Part shown: positions 1 through 6,663 of the stretch, piece by piece
Numbering within the stretch: position 1 is the stretch's first letter
Layout: every line of letters begins with the position of its first letter
Assembly (NCBI GenBank): GCA_026394695.1
Contig: JAPKXT010000005.1
Location: 1 to 14,252, forward strand
Length of the DNA: 14,252 nucleotides
Direction: 5' to 3'
Origin: Methanoregula sp.
GTDB taxonomy: Archaea > Halobacteriota > Methanomicrobia > Methanomicrobiales > Methanospirillaceae
Program-made: the position numbers and the translations under genes
The notes under the pieces: model-generated
Seen by the model: only the letters and a program-made list of their open reading frames with translations
Databases searched by the model: none
What the model was told of the DNA's origin: nothing

Positions 1-526
1 GTTGCGCTGCCAGATGTTCCCTGCACGTTGTGCAGAGTATCTTTTTCTTCCGGTCCAGTTCATCGAGCGTGTCGGGTTTGAACATAATGCATTCCTGGTC
101 ACTGCAATGTTCAAGGCCGAGGAGGTGCCCGACTTCATGAGCCCCTTCTTTTGTTATCCGGTCAATGAGGTCGTCATCGTTTGCATCCCTGCCGTAATAC
201 TCATTACTGAGCCGGGCAGTTGACACCACGGCTGCACCGACAGACTGGCGGGCAAGCCCGAATACAAAACTGTTGCCATTTTTAAAAAGGTCCTGGTGAA
301 CAACAAGGAGCAGGAGTTCTTTCATACCATGGCGATGAATGTACGCCTGCAGGCTATCCAGCAACACCTGAGCATCGATCTGTTTACGCTCGTTCACATA
401 TCCCATCATGCGCACTGGGTTCTCTGAAACCGTTACCGGTATACCGATGATTGAAGAGATTTTGCGGGTAACAGGCATCTGGAGGCCCGCGGGGGAGAGA
501 GAATCCCAAAAAATATGGATATGCAT
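1..526 (-). CDS. amzA: Archaemetzincin-type zinc metalloprotease (C-terminus beyond window edge)
   Basis: Reading the minus strand from ATG at 526 gives about 175 residues without a stop, starting MHIHIFWDSLSPAGLQ and running off the window at base 1. It carries the archaemetzincin signature HEVGHLLGLEHC, then SDQEC and IMF, which fits HExxHxxGxxHCxxxxCxM. The histidines would bind the catalytic zinc, the glutamate would be the general base, and the Met belongs to the met-turn. A following CTTC adds two of the cysteines known to hold a second, structural zinc in this family. Archaemetzincins are soluble peptidases whose natural substrates in archaea are not well known. Family members are about 170-200 residues, so only a few residues should be missing. 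The start sits 17 nt from the divergent UPF0146 start, and a TATA box about 30 nt upstream suggests a leaderless transcript. The family call is confident. Confidence 0.93.
   Translation of the reverse strand, partial: MHIHIFWDSLSPAGLQMPVTRKISSIIGIPVTVSENPVRMMGYVNERKQIDAQVLLDSLQAYIHRHGMKELLLLVVHQDLFKNGNSFVFGLARQSVGAAVVSTARLSNEYYGRDANDDDLIDRITKEGAHEVGHLLGLEHCSDQECIMFKPDTLDELDRKKKILCTTCREHLAAQ
508..516 (+). promoter_or_regulatory. TATA-like box for the UPF0146 gene
   Basis: The plus strand reads AAAAAATAT, centred about 30 nt before the ATG at 544. It lies inside the first codons of the divergent archaemetzincin gene. No Shine-Dalgarno motif is visible before 544, which fits a leaderless or near-leaderless mRNA. 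The match is weak and is called mainly on position. Confidence 0.35.
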
Positions 527-543
527 CGCTATATTCTGTTGGA

Positions 544-945
544 ATGGGCTCCTATAAACATATTGAGACGTGCATCGGCGAATATCTGGTAAACCACTGC
601 ACCAATGCCGTTGAGGTCGGGATTGGTAAGAATGTGGAGGTAGCACGCATACTCCATGATGCCGGACGATCCATTCGTGGTACCGATATCAGGGATGTGC
701 CGGTTCCCGAATGGCTCACCTTCAGGACCGATGATATTTTCTCGCCGGATATTTCCTGGTATGGAGGCTTGGATCTCATCTACGCGGTCCGCCCTGCCAT
801 TGAGATGATCCCCCCCTTGATCGCGCTTGCCCGGACAATCAACTGCGACCTTCTCGTCTATCACCTTGGCTTTGAATCCTATGGCAACGGTGGCGAAAAA
901 ATTGACTGCGGTGTCATTCTCCACCGCTATTTTAAATCCAGTTAA
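544..945 (+). CDS. UPF0146 family protein
   Basis: The 133-residue protein MGSYKHIETCIGEY... matches the archaeal UPF0146 family in length and in its glycine-rich stretch VEVGIGKNVEVARIL (about residues 20-34), followed by GTDIRD. This resembles the first strand-loop-helix and the acidic second-strand end of a Rossmann-like methyltransferase fold. However, the protein is much shorter than an AdoMet methyltransferase and has no proven activity. Its function is unknown. It is divergent from the archaemetzincin gene. Its stop codon TAA (943-945) lies inside the left duplication of a small mobile element, so the downstream boundary was remodelled without altering the protein. The start is the first ATG, with no ribosome binding site. 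Confidence 0.85.
   Translation: MGSYKHIETCIGEYLVNHCTNAVEVGIGKNVEVARILHDAGRSIRGTDIRDVPVPEWLTFRTDDIFSPDISWYGGLDLIYAVRPAIEMIPPLIALARTINCDLLVYHLGFESYGNGGEKIDCGVILHRYFKSS
553..558 (-). promoter_or_regulatory. TATA box for the archaemetzincin gene
   Basis: The minus strand reads TTTATA here, 26 nt before the ATG at 526. That spacing puts the predicted transcription start at or next to the start codon, so the mRNA would be leaderless. The box lies inside the first codons of the divergent UPF0146 gene. It is inferred from position and base composition only. Confidence 0.45.
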
Positions 946-950
946 AAACC

Positions 951-1203
951 GGCTCTGTGGAAATCCTAGAGAGAAACAAGCTGTCGCTCTTGGGGGTTCC
1001 AGTACATCGCGCTTCCGCCGCCGCTCGGGCATCCCCCAATAGTGCGATATTCATCAGAAGGTTGATGCAAAACCTTAACAAAAGAGGGGGCAAGGGGATA
1101 CTCCCCGCATGCTGCCTCCCCCTCTGGGGGAGAGAGGGGGTCACCCTCCCGGCTGCATAAGAGAATAAGCGAATTTCAGGAAAAAGAGGATTTCAACAAA
1201 GCC
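951..1203 (+). mobile_element. MITE-like element copy 1, subfamily A, 253 bp
   Basis: This is a non-coding GC-rich element. Its left end GGCTCTGTGGAAATCCT matches the reverse complement of its right end, GGCTTTGTTGAAATCCT, at 15 of 17 bases. It is flanked by the exact direct repeat TAAAAACC at 943-950 and 1204-1211, with a ninth base (G) shared by chance or design. The interior holds three hairpins: TTGGGGG (990-996) with CCCCCAA (1033-1039); GGGGA/TCCCC at 1094-1106; and a 7-bp stem at 1116-1132. The core is shared with the other three copies, and the whole length is close to copy 3. No transposase is encoded. The insertion separates the UPF0146 gene from convergent rfcL. Confidence 0.85.
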
Positions 1204-2585
1204 TAAAAACCGTCGAACAGCGTTGACTGCGATCGGGGTATTGGTGTTTTCCCGGCTTGTTCGGGTGGTGGGGATGGTTCCTCCAGCTCCCGTTGTTCGG
1301 GTTTTTGCAATTTTTCTTTTTTGGATTTTTTCTGCTGCTCTTTTTCACCCGCCTTTTCTTCCATGAGCAGGGATTTTATGATCTCTGTTGAGCGCGCCTT
1401 GTCATGCAGGAAGAAATTGAGCTGATCGGCATCGAACATCAGGTCACGCGCATAGGCAGCAGGGTCATGTTCAACCAGCAGGGAAAGAATGTCGAGGTAT
1501 CTCTCACGCAGGGTATTTTGCGGGATGTGCATAGTACCGGCGATCTTGTTGAGCGTGATGATCCGGATGGCTTTTTGCTTTTTTGCTGTTGACATTTTCT
1601 GCCACCGTTCGGGAGGCATGATCCGTGTATGGATACCTTTTCCTTCCGAAGCATCAGCAACACCCAGCAACATTATCGCCATCGCATACCGCCAGAGTGT
1701 ATAATATTGCCTGCGATACGTATACCCGAGATATTCGTCCGCCCGCGAGAGGTGGCGGTATCCCTTGGTGACCGCTGACGGTGTCGGGAGCAGGTGCACG
1801 TTGCCTTCCACCCACTGCTCGATCGTCTCAGGAGTGTCATCAACATCATACGAGAGCCTCATCAGATCTTCATCCGTTGTCTTATGGAAAATGGCAGTGA
1901 TCAGGCTGAAGATCGAGACACGTTCATCTTTCTGGGATGTGTGCACCTGCAAATCCTCAAGCCGGTCCCTGCCAATGGCCGAGGCATAAAGCATGTTTAC
2001 CGCCGACCGGATATCCCCCCCGGCACTCTCAGAAATTGAGCGGATGGCGGAGTCACTGCAGGTAATCTTTTCTGCGGCACACAGATATTTGAGCCGGGGT
2101 CCGATGGAACGGGCGGGAATTGCCTTGAACTGGACCGGTTCGCAGCGGAACCGTAGTTCCGGTGAGAGCCCGTAGAGATCGTTGGCGATCAGGATCATCG
2201 GCTGCCGGGCTTTCCGGATGCACTCGATGATCGCCTTTGCTCCCCCCCGGTCAGCGGTTCCCTGCAGATTATCCGCTTCATCCAATATGATCAGTTTACG
2301 GGATGACCCCGTGAGGCTTGCGGTAATGCTCCCGACCCCGGCAATATGCTCAATGACTGCCGCAGTCCGCTGGTCGCTGGCGTTGAGCTCAACAACGTCC
2401 CATCCCATATCATTGGCAAGCGCGTATGCACTGGACGTCTTACCGATGCCGGGCTTTCCGTAGATGAGCAGCGGCTTGGATTTCGTTGTCCAGTTCCTCG
2501 CCCACTCCGCAATCTGCCGTAGTGCGGTCGTGTTGCCGACGATATCTTCAAGCCGTGCGGGACGGTACTTTTCTGCCCAGTCCAT
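1203..2585 (-). CDS. rfcL: Replication factor C large subunit (clamp loader)
   Basis: RfcL forms the archaeal clamp loader with RfcS and opens the PCNA ring onto primed DNA using ATP. From ATG 2585 the protein has 460 residues and starts MDWAEKYRP, the usual RFC N-terminus. Walker A is GKPGIGKT, Walker B is LIILDEAD, sensor 1 is near LIAND, and the GGDIRSAVN segment is the sensor 2 region. The collar domain follows. A Lys/Glu/Gln/Pro-rich tail then ends in QSTLFDGF, a PCNA-interacting PIP box at the extreme C-terminus. The open frame extends 8 codons upstream to a TTG at 2609, but that lies within the promoter, so ATG 2585 is preferred. The stop TAG takes its last base from the adjacent mobile element. 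Confidence 0.96.
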   Translation of the reverse strand: MDWAEKYRPARLEDIVGNTTALRQIAEWARNWTTKSKPLLIYGKPGIGKTSSAYALANDMGWDVVELNASDQRTAAVIEHIAGVGSITASLTGSSRKLIILDEADNLQGTADRGGAKAIIECIRKARQPMILIANDLYGLSPELRFRCEPVQFKAIPARSIGPRLKYLCAAEKITCSDSAIRSISESAGGDIRSAVNMLYASAIGRDRLEDLQVHTSQKDERVSIFSLITAIFHKTTDEDLMRLSYDVDDTPETIEQWVEGNVHLLPTPSAVTKGYRHLSRADEYLGYTYRRQYYTLWRYAMAIMLLGVADASEGKGIHTRIMPPERWQKMSTAKKQKAIRIITLNKIAGTMHIPQNTLRERYLDILSLLVEHDPAAYARDLMFDADQLNFFLHDKARSTEIIKSLLMEEKAGEKEQQKKSKKEKLQKPEQRELEEPSPPPEQAGKTPIPRSQSTLFDGF

Positions 2586-2607
2586 ACAGACACGTTGACT
2601 GTATATC

Positions 2608-2618
2608 AAATAAATTAT
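2608..2618 (-). promoter_or_regulatory. TATA box for rfcL
   Basis: The minus strand reads ATAATTTATTT, centred about 28 nt before ATG 2585. This fits a leaderless rfcL mRNA starting at the MDWAEKYRP methionine. A second A/T stretch, TTTGATATA (2602-2610), sits slightly too close. No ribosome binding site precedes the ATG. Confidence 0.45.
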
Positions 2619-2680
2619 CTCTGATGAAATGAAACTAGGATAGACGTACTAGTCATTAACCCATTCTTTAAGGTGATACC

Positions 2681-3694
2681 GTGGTCCACAGCTGCTCCAC
2701 AGAGACGATTGCAAAAATAGTCAGGGAATATGAGGGGGTCAGGAGGAAGCATTCCATCGGCGAGATGGTCAGGGCTTTAAAGATCGATGCCCCTCATGTT
2801 GTCGCCTCATTCGGTGAGGATGCAGCGGTAATCGAGCACAACGGTGAGGCGCTCCTTCTTGCAGCTGACGGTATCTGGAGCAAACTCATGGAAGCGGACC
2901 CGTACTGGGCAGGGTACTGTTCCGTGCTCGTCAATATTCATGACATCGCGGCAATGGGGGGGCACCCCATCGCGATGGTCGATATATTCTCGATTGCAAA
3001 AACCACGGTGCAGGAACTCGTGGTAAAAGGAATGCATGACGCATCCGCACAATTTGGCGTGCCAATCGTCGGCGGACATTTGCACCCGGATGCTCCCTAC
3101 AGTGTCATCGATGTCTCGATTCTTGGTTCAGCCCGGCTTGACTCGATCATCTACAGCCACACGGCAAAGGAAGGGGACAGCGTGGTAGCGGCAATCGATC
3201 TCTCCGGGCGTGTCCATCCTTCCTGTTCACTCAACTGGGACTCGGTCACGATGAAATCCGCTGCAGAAGTCAGGGCGCAGATTGCCGTAATGGAAGAGAT
3301 CGGCAAACGTCACCTGGTATCCGCAGGCAAGGATATCAGCAACCCCGGCCTTATCGGGACGCTGGGAATGCTCCTGGAAGTCAGTGGGAAGGGAGCCGAG
3401 ATCGACCTTGAATTGATCCCAAAGCCGAACCTTGCTGCAAACAATATGACGTTTGAGCAATGGGTACGGATGTACCCGGGCATGGGCTTTATCCTGACTG
3501 CCAAAAAAGAACAGGTTAAGGAGCTCATAGGACTCTTTGCCGGTGTTGGAATGACGGCACGGGAGATAGGAAGCGTCAACAATTCCCGGGAACTGCGTAT
3601 CACCTATGACGGGCAGGAAACGCAGGTTTTTGATTTTATCGATGATGGGATCATGCACCTTTCTGATGAGGACGTTGCATGTCTGGCACGGTAA
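2681..3694 (+). CDS. Methanogenesis marker protein 2 (AIR synthase-like)
   Basis: This 337-residue protein belongs to the PurM/SelD/HypE/ThiL superfamily of ATP-dependent enzymes. It matches methanogenesis marker 2, which is found in methanogens but has no assigned reaction. The N-terminal AIRS half carries GEDAAVI (about residues 46-52) and the NIHDIAAMGGHP motif (about 87-98), the acidic/glycine segments that bind Mg-ATP in this superfamily. A GGHLHPD segment and the C-terminal half with NPGLIGTLGMLLE follow. The GTG start at 2681 is chosen because AGGTGA lies 5 nt upstream. It overlaps marker 4 by 16 nt, so the two are probably co-transcribed and translationally coupled. It is divergent from rfcL. 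The family call is strong; the substrate is unknown. Confidence 0.9.
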   Translation: MVHSCSTETIAKIVREYEGVRRKHSIGEMVRALKIDAPHVVASFGEDAAVIEHNGEALLLAADGIWSKLMEADPYWAGYCSVLVNIHDIAAMGGHPIAMVDIFSIAKTTVQELVVKGMHDASAQFGVPIVGGHLHPDAPYSVIDVSILGSARLDSIIYSHTAKEGDSVVAAIDLSGRVHPSCSLNWDSVTMKSAAEVRAQIAVMEEIGKRHLVSAGKDISNPGLIGTLGMLLEVSGKGAEIDLELIPKPNLAANNMTFEQWVRMYPGMGFILTAKKEQVKELIGLFAGVGMTAREIGSVNNSRELRITYDGQETQVFDFIDDGIMHLSDEDVACLAR

Positions 3695-4446
3695 GACGCA
3701 TCGGCATCGGGATTGACAAAGATGCACAGAAAGTCATTGATAGTGCAAACCGCGTAAGCGGGAATTTTATCACGGTCTGTTACTGCCGGTCCGGGGTTGT
3801 TGATAAAAAAACCGTACTGAACGCCGCCGTTCAGATCGTTGAGCACCCGAATCCTGAACAGGCACTCATCGATGACCTTGTGGCTGGCAGGGTTGATGCT
3901 GCCGTGCGGGGGACACTTCCTTCAAATACAACGCTCCGGGCGTTAAAAAAAGCAGAAGGGGTTACTCATCTAGAACGCATCGCACTGCTGGAAACGGTAT
4001 ACGGTAAAAAATTCCTTCTTACCCCGGTTGGCGTGGATGAGGGATGGACAGTTCCTGAAAAACTTGAACTGATAAAAAAAGGGCGCCTGATTGCACAAAA
4101 ATTCGGTCTCTCACCAAAAGTCGGCGTCCTTTCCGGTGGCCGGCTGGGGGATATCGGCAGGCATAGCCAGGTGGATGCCAGTATGGCAGAGGCCGAACTG
4201 GTAGCACGACTTGGTGATGCAGAACATTGCGAAATCCTGATTGAGAATGCTGTTGAGACATGCGGGCTGATCATCGCACCCGACGGGATATCCGGTAATC
4301 TGGTCTTCCGGACTCTCACATTTCTGGGTGGTGGGTTCGGGCATGGCGCGCCCGTGGTAAATATCAGCAGAATTTTCGTGGATACTTCGCGCGCCTCACC
4401 AAATTATGCCAATGCGCTATTGCTCGCTGCATCTTTGTTGGAATAA
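3679..4446 (+). CDS. mtxX: Methanogenesis marker protein 4 (MtxX)
   Basis: The 255-residue protein MSGTVRRIGIGIDKDAQKV... matches the MtxX/methanogenesis marker 4 family. This family is often labelled a methyltransferase but is related in fold to phosphate acetyl/butyryltransferases. Supporting stretches are AAVRGTLPSNTTL (about residues 74-86), VGVLSGGRLGDIGRH (about 148-162) and GGGFGHGAPVVN near the C-terminus. The reaction is not known. The ATG at 3679 lies inside the last codons of marker 2, and a GAGG in the marker 2 coding sequence can serve as its ribosome binding site. Being locked to another methanogenesis marker suggests both act in one process, possibly maturation of a methanogenesis enzyme or cofactor; that is inference. 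Confidence 0.88.
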   Translation: MSGTVRRIGIGIDKDAQKVIDSANRVSGNFITVCYCRSGVVDKKTVLNAAVQIVEHPNPEQALIDDLVAGRVDAAVRGTLPSNTTLRALKKAEGVTHLERIALLETVYGKKFLLTPVGVDEGWTVPEKLELIKKGRLIAQKFGLSPKVGVLSGGRLGDIGRHSQVDASMAEAELVARLGDAEHCEILIENAVETCGLIIAPDGISGNLVFRTLTFLGGGFGHGAPVVNISRIFVDTSRASPNYANALLLAASLLE

Positions 4447-4571
4447 TTTAAATGCATTATAATCAGCCGGTTTAGAATATAAAGCGATTTAATAAGATTA
4501 AAAAATATTCTGCGAAATTTTGCGCTTCGTTTTCCACTTGCTTAACAGGATGCCCGCCAATATCGTAATGC

Positions 4572-4595
4572 TGGGTAAAATGGGGCATTTTCCCA
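4572..4595. repeat. Inverted repeat next to the histone promoter
   Basis: Arms TGGGTAAAATG and CATTTTCCCA flank a GGG centre, giving about 10 paired positions with one bulged T. The repeat ends 7 bases before the TATA box of the histone gene, a usual place for an archaeal regulator to bind. No specific regulator can be named, and the palindrome could be chance in A/T-rich DNA. Confidence 0.35.
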
Positions 4596-4602
4596 AAAAG
4601 TA

Positions 4603-4610
4603 TTTATATA
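4603..4610 (+). promoter_or_regulatory. TATA box of the histone gene
   Basis: TTTATATA is a near-consensus archaeal TATA box, preceded by the purine-rich AAAAAG that can act as a BRE. It is centred about 37 nt before the ATG, so transcription should start about 10-15 nt before the gene. GAGGT at 4632-4636 is the ribosome binding site. This is the best promoter in the window, as expected for an abundant protein. Confidence 0.75.
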
Positions 4611-4643
4611 TACCCAATTGACTTTCTTTTTGAGGTAAGAAAA

Positions 4644-4847
4644 ATGGCTGATTTACCAATTGCCGCAGTTGTAAGGATTGCAAAGAAAAACGGAGCCGAA
4701 AGAGTAGGAAGCGATGCAGCTGAAGCCCTCGTCGTCAGGGCAGAGAAGTACATCGCAACGCTCACCAAGGAAGCAAACAAGCTTGCCGAGCATGCCGGAA
4801 GAAAGACGATCAAGAAAGAAGACGTTGACCTGGCTTCAAAGTCATAA
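4644..4847 (+). CDS. Archaeal histone (HMf family)
   Basis: The 67-residue protein MADLPIAAVVRIAKKNGAER... is a single histone fold, the usual size for HMf-type histones. They dimerise and wrap or stack DNA. It shows the N-terminal LPIAAVVRIAKK helix, the GAERVGSDAAEAL loop-helix start, the long central helix, and the final RKTIKKEDVDLA with the conserved basic/acidic pattern. There is no tail. The start is supported by GAGGT 7 nt upstream. It is a monocistronic gene with its own strong promoter and a T-run after the stop. Confidence 0.96.
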   Translation: MADLPIAAVVRIAKKNGAERVGSDAAEALVVRAEKYIATLTKEANKLAEHAGRKTIKKEDVDLASKS

Positions 4848-4856
4848 CATCAACTC

Positions 4857-4863
4857 TTTTTTT
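4857..4863 (+). terminator. T-run terminator of the histone gene
   Basis: A run of seven T residues begins 10 nt after the histone stop codon, followed by further T-rich DNA up to about 4882. Archaeal RNA polymerase terminates on such oligo-T tracts without needing a hairpin. Confidence 0.6.
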
Positions 4864-4914
4864 CTCGTATATTCTTGTTTTAATGAGTATTTTCTTTACA
4901 GTATGGTTCATTAA

Positions 4915-5070
4915 ATGAGCAAGATACCAGAGAGTAAGTATATACCGGATTATTCACCTGGTCCAATCATCATCCCGGGCCTGAATGAGAGTAGCATCCG
5001 CTTCCCTGCAAACACCGGTTTTTTAAAATTGCGGGCGGTTTGTAAAGGTGGGAGAGGAAAAAAGACGTAG
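4915..5070 (+). CDS. Possible small protein, 51 residues, doubtful
   Basis: An ATG frame reads MSKIPESKYIPDYSPGPIII... and ends at TAG 5070, with a basic C-terminus. It resembles no family that I recognise. There is no ribosome binding site before the ATG. It fills the space between the histone gene and a mobile element, which is otherwise empty. It could equally be a chance frame, and I list it because the surrounding stretch has no other gene. Confidence 0.15.
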   Translation: MSKIPESKYIPDYSPGPIIIPGLNESSIRFPANTGFLKLRAVCKGGRGKKT

Positions 5071-5113
5071 TTTTTGATACGATCCGGATGCAGAAGTTTA
5101 TCTGATTTTTTTA

Positions 5114-5360
5114 CGTATGGAGAAATTATTTTAACAGAGACTATGAGCGTGACCCCCTCTCTCCCCCAAGGGGGGAGGCAGCCCAAGGGGAGTATCCCCT
5201 TGACCCCCATTTACATTTCTCCCGTTTCCCTGAGAATTTCTCGTCAACCTTCTGAGCGGTTATCGCATTTTGGGGGATGCCCGAGCGGCGGGGGCGAAGG
5301 CAACAATTGCCGCAGCCCCCAAGAGCGTCAGAACAATTTTCCAATGATTTCTCCAGAGCC
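5114..5360 (-). mobile_element. MITE-like element copy 2, subfamily B, 247 bp, reverse orientation
   Basis: In element orientation (minus strand) it begins GGCTCTGGAGAAATCATT. The other end on the plus strand reads CGTATGGAGAAATTATT, so TGGAGAAATtATT pairs at 12 of 13 positions. An exact 12-bp direct repeat CTGATTTTTTTA flanks it at 5102-5113 and 5361-5372. The core follows the other copies: CGCTCTTGGGGG, a GCCCCCGCCG stretch, GGCATCCCCC, then GGGGATACTCCCC and a hairpin beginning CTCCCCC. It is closest to copy 4, with the same length and the same CTTGGGCTGCC segment. The right duplication contains the hisB stop codon. Confidence 0.82.
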
Positions 5361-5369
5361 CTGATTTTT

Positions 5370-5951
5370 TTAAAACTTCCCCTTTGTACTCCGGATTATT
5401 TTTGTATCCCCGCTTATCGAGAGCGCCTGCCCAAGTGCAATCCCGAACGCCTTGAACACTGCTTCGCACTGGTGGTGATCGTTTTTACCGGAAAACGCAA
5501 CATGGGCGGTTATGCCGGCCCGGGTGCACAGGCTGTAAAAGAAATGCTCGAAGATGTCTGCGGGAATGTTCCCGATAGTCCTGTTTCCAAAGGCACCGGT
5601 AAAGACAAGGTATCCCCTGCCCCCGCAGTCGAGTACTGCAGTCGCTATCGATTCATCCATGGGAATTATTGCGTGGGCGAAGCGTTGAATACCCCTGCCG
5701 TCACCAATTACCTGCTTTACGGCATCCCCGAGTACAATCCCGATATCTTCGATGGTATGATGACAGTCCACCCCGAGGTCCCCTTTGGCGATGCAGGTAA
5801 GATCGAATCCTCCGTGCTTTGCCATCGCGGTGAGCATGTGGTCAAAGAACGGCACACCGCTGTCAACCGATACCTTTCCGGTACCGTCAGGGTTCAGTTT
5901 GATCAAGATATTCGTTTCTTTTGTCTCCCGCTTTACCGTAACATTCCTCAT
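5370..5951 (-). CDS. hisB: Imidazoleglycerol-phosphate dehydratase
   Basis: HisB catalyses the dehydration of imidazole-glycerol phosphate to imidazole-acetol phosphate in histidine synthesis and acts as a 24-mer with Mn. The 193-residue single-domain protein has both metal-binding motifs: DCHHTIEDIGI (about residues 65-75) and NDHHQCEAVFKAFG (about 160-173). It also has the usual STKG near the C-terminus. Its ATG overlaps the hisA stop as ATGA, and GGAGG lies 7 nt upstream inside hisA. It is the last gene of the mat-his operon. Its TAA stop lies inside the direct repeat made by insertion of the adjacent element, so the protein is intact but its 3' untranslated region was replaced. Confidence 0.97.
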   Translation of the reverse strand: MRNVTVKRETKETNILIKLNPDGTGKVSVDSGVPFFDHMLTAMAKHGGFDLTCIAKGDLGVDCHHTIEDIGIVLGDAVKQVIGDGRGIQRFAHAIIPMDESIATAVLDCGGRGYLVFTGAFGNRTIGNIPADIFEHFFYSLCTRAGITAHVAFSGKNDHHQCEAVFKAFGIALGQALSISGDTKIIRSTKGKF

Positions 5952-6658
5952 TGACTTTCCTCCAGTGCATCCTTAAGGCTGATCTTCCCGCTATAAAGGG
6001 CAGAACCGAGCACAGCTCCGAACGCCCCGGCATCCCGTAAACCGGCTATATCCGATCGGGCAGATACACCCCCGGCAACAACCACCGGAATATGTACATG
6101 ATGTATCAGGCGCCTGACCGGCTCGAACAGGACACCCTGCTGCAATCCTTCAACATCGACATTGGTATAGAGAAGGGAGCCGGCACCCATTTCCTCAAAC
6201 CGGATTGCCCAGTCAAGATAGTTCCCCGCGGTCTCCTGCCAGCCGTGCACCGCAATCTGGCCGCCTTTTGCATCGACACCTGCCATCACCCGATCGCTCC
6301 CGTACTCATCAGCGAGAATCTGTATACTTTCCGGTTTCCGGGTGGCAAGCGTAGAGATAATGATCCGCGAAACGCCGGTTTTCAGCCAGTGCGAGGCATC
6401 TTCGATCGAGCGGATACCCCCGCCCAGCTCTATTTCGACACCGGTCTTTTTGATCAAATCAACAATAAGATCTGCATTTTTTGCACAATTCCCGAATGCC
6501 CCGTCAAGGTTCACTACATGGAGCGCATCTGCCCCTTCTTCAAGCCATCGGGTCGCACAGGTGAGCGGGTCTCCAAACACCGTCGCACTTTCACGTTTCC
6601 CCTGCACCAGCTGGACACACCGCCCTCCTAATATATCAACTGCAGGAAAAATACGCAT
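5948..6658 (-). CDS. hisA: ProFAR isomerase
   Basis: HisA is the (beta-alpha)8-barrel isomerase that opens the ribose ring of ProFAR to PRFAR. The 236-residue protein has PAVDILGGRCVQL at the N-terminus with the first catalytic aspartate, the phosphate-binding GGGIRS (about residues 79-84), VMAGVDAKGG with the second catalytic aspartate (about 128), and AGGVS near the C-terminus. Length is normal. It starts 5 nt after hisG stops and overlaps hisB by 4 nt. The related hisF is not in the window. Confidence 0.97.
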   Translation of the reverse strand: MRIFPAVDILGGRCVQLVQGKRESATVFGDPLTCATRWLEEGADALHVVNLDGAFGNCAKNADLIVDLIKKTGVEIELGGGIRSIEDASHWLKTGVSRIIISTLATRKPESIQILADEYGSDRVMAGVDAKGGQIAVHGWQETAGNYLDWAIRFEEMGAGSLLYTNVDVEGLQQGVLFEPVRRLIHHVHIPVVVAGGVSARSDIAGLRDAGAFGAVLGSALYSGKISLKDALEESQ

Positions 6659-6663
6659 AAGAC

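Noticed and set aside
529..1032. 167-codon minus-strand frame opposite the UPF0146 gene
   Set aside because: It overlaps the whole of a recognised protein family member and part of the element, and its translation resembles nothing. It is an antisense shadow.
957..1160. Short frame in element copy 1 encoding a peptide like GGKGILPACCLPLWGREGVT, with similar peptides in copies 2 and 4
   Set aside because: The frame is broken by length differences between copies (copy 3 has one base fewer in the CTCCCC/GGGGAG hairpin, and copy 2 shifts frame in its core), and there is no ribosome binding site. Shared peptides simply reflect the shared DNA.
2586..2609. Eight-codon N-terminal extension of rfcL from a TTG
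   Set aside because: MDWAEKYRP at ATG 2585 is the usual RFC start, and the TTG overlaps the proposed TATA box.
5277..5954. 225-codon plus-strand frame opposite hisB
   Set aside because: hisB on the minus strand has both catalytic motifs; the plus-strand frame is its antisense shadow and runs into the mobile element.
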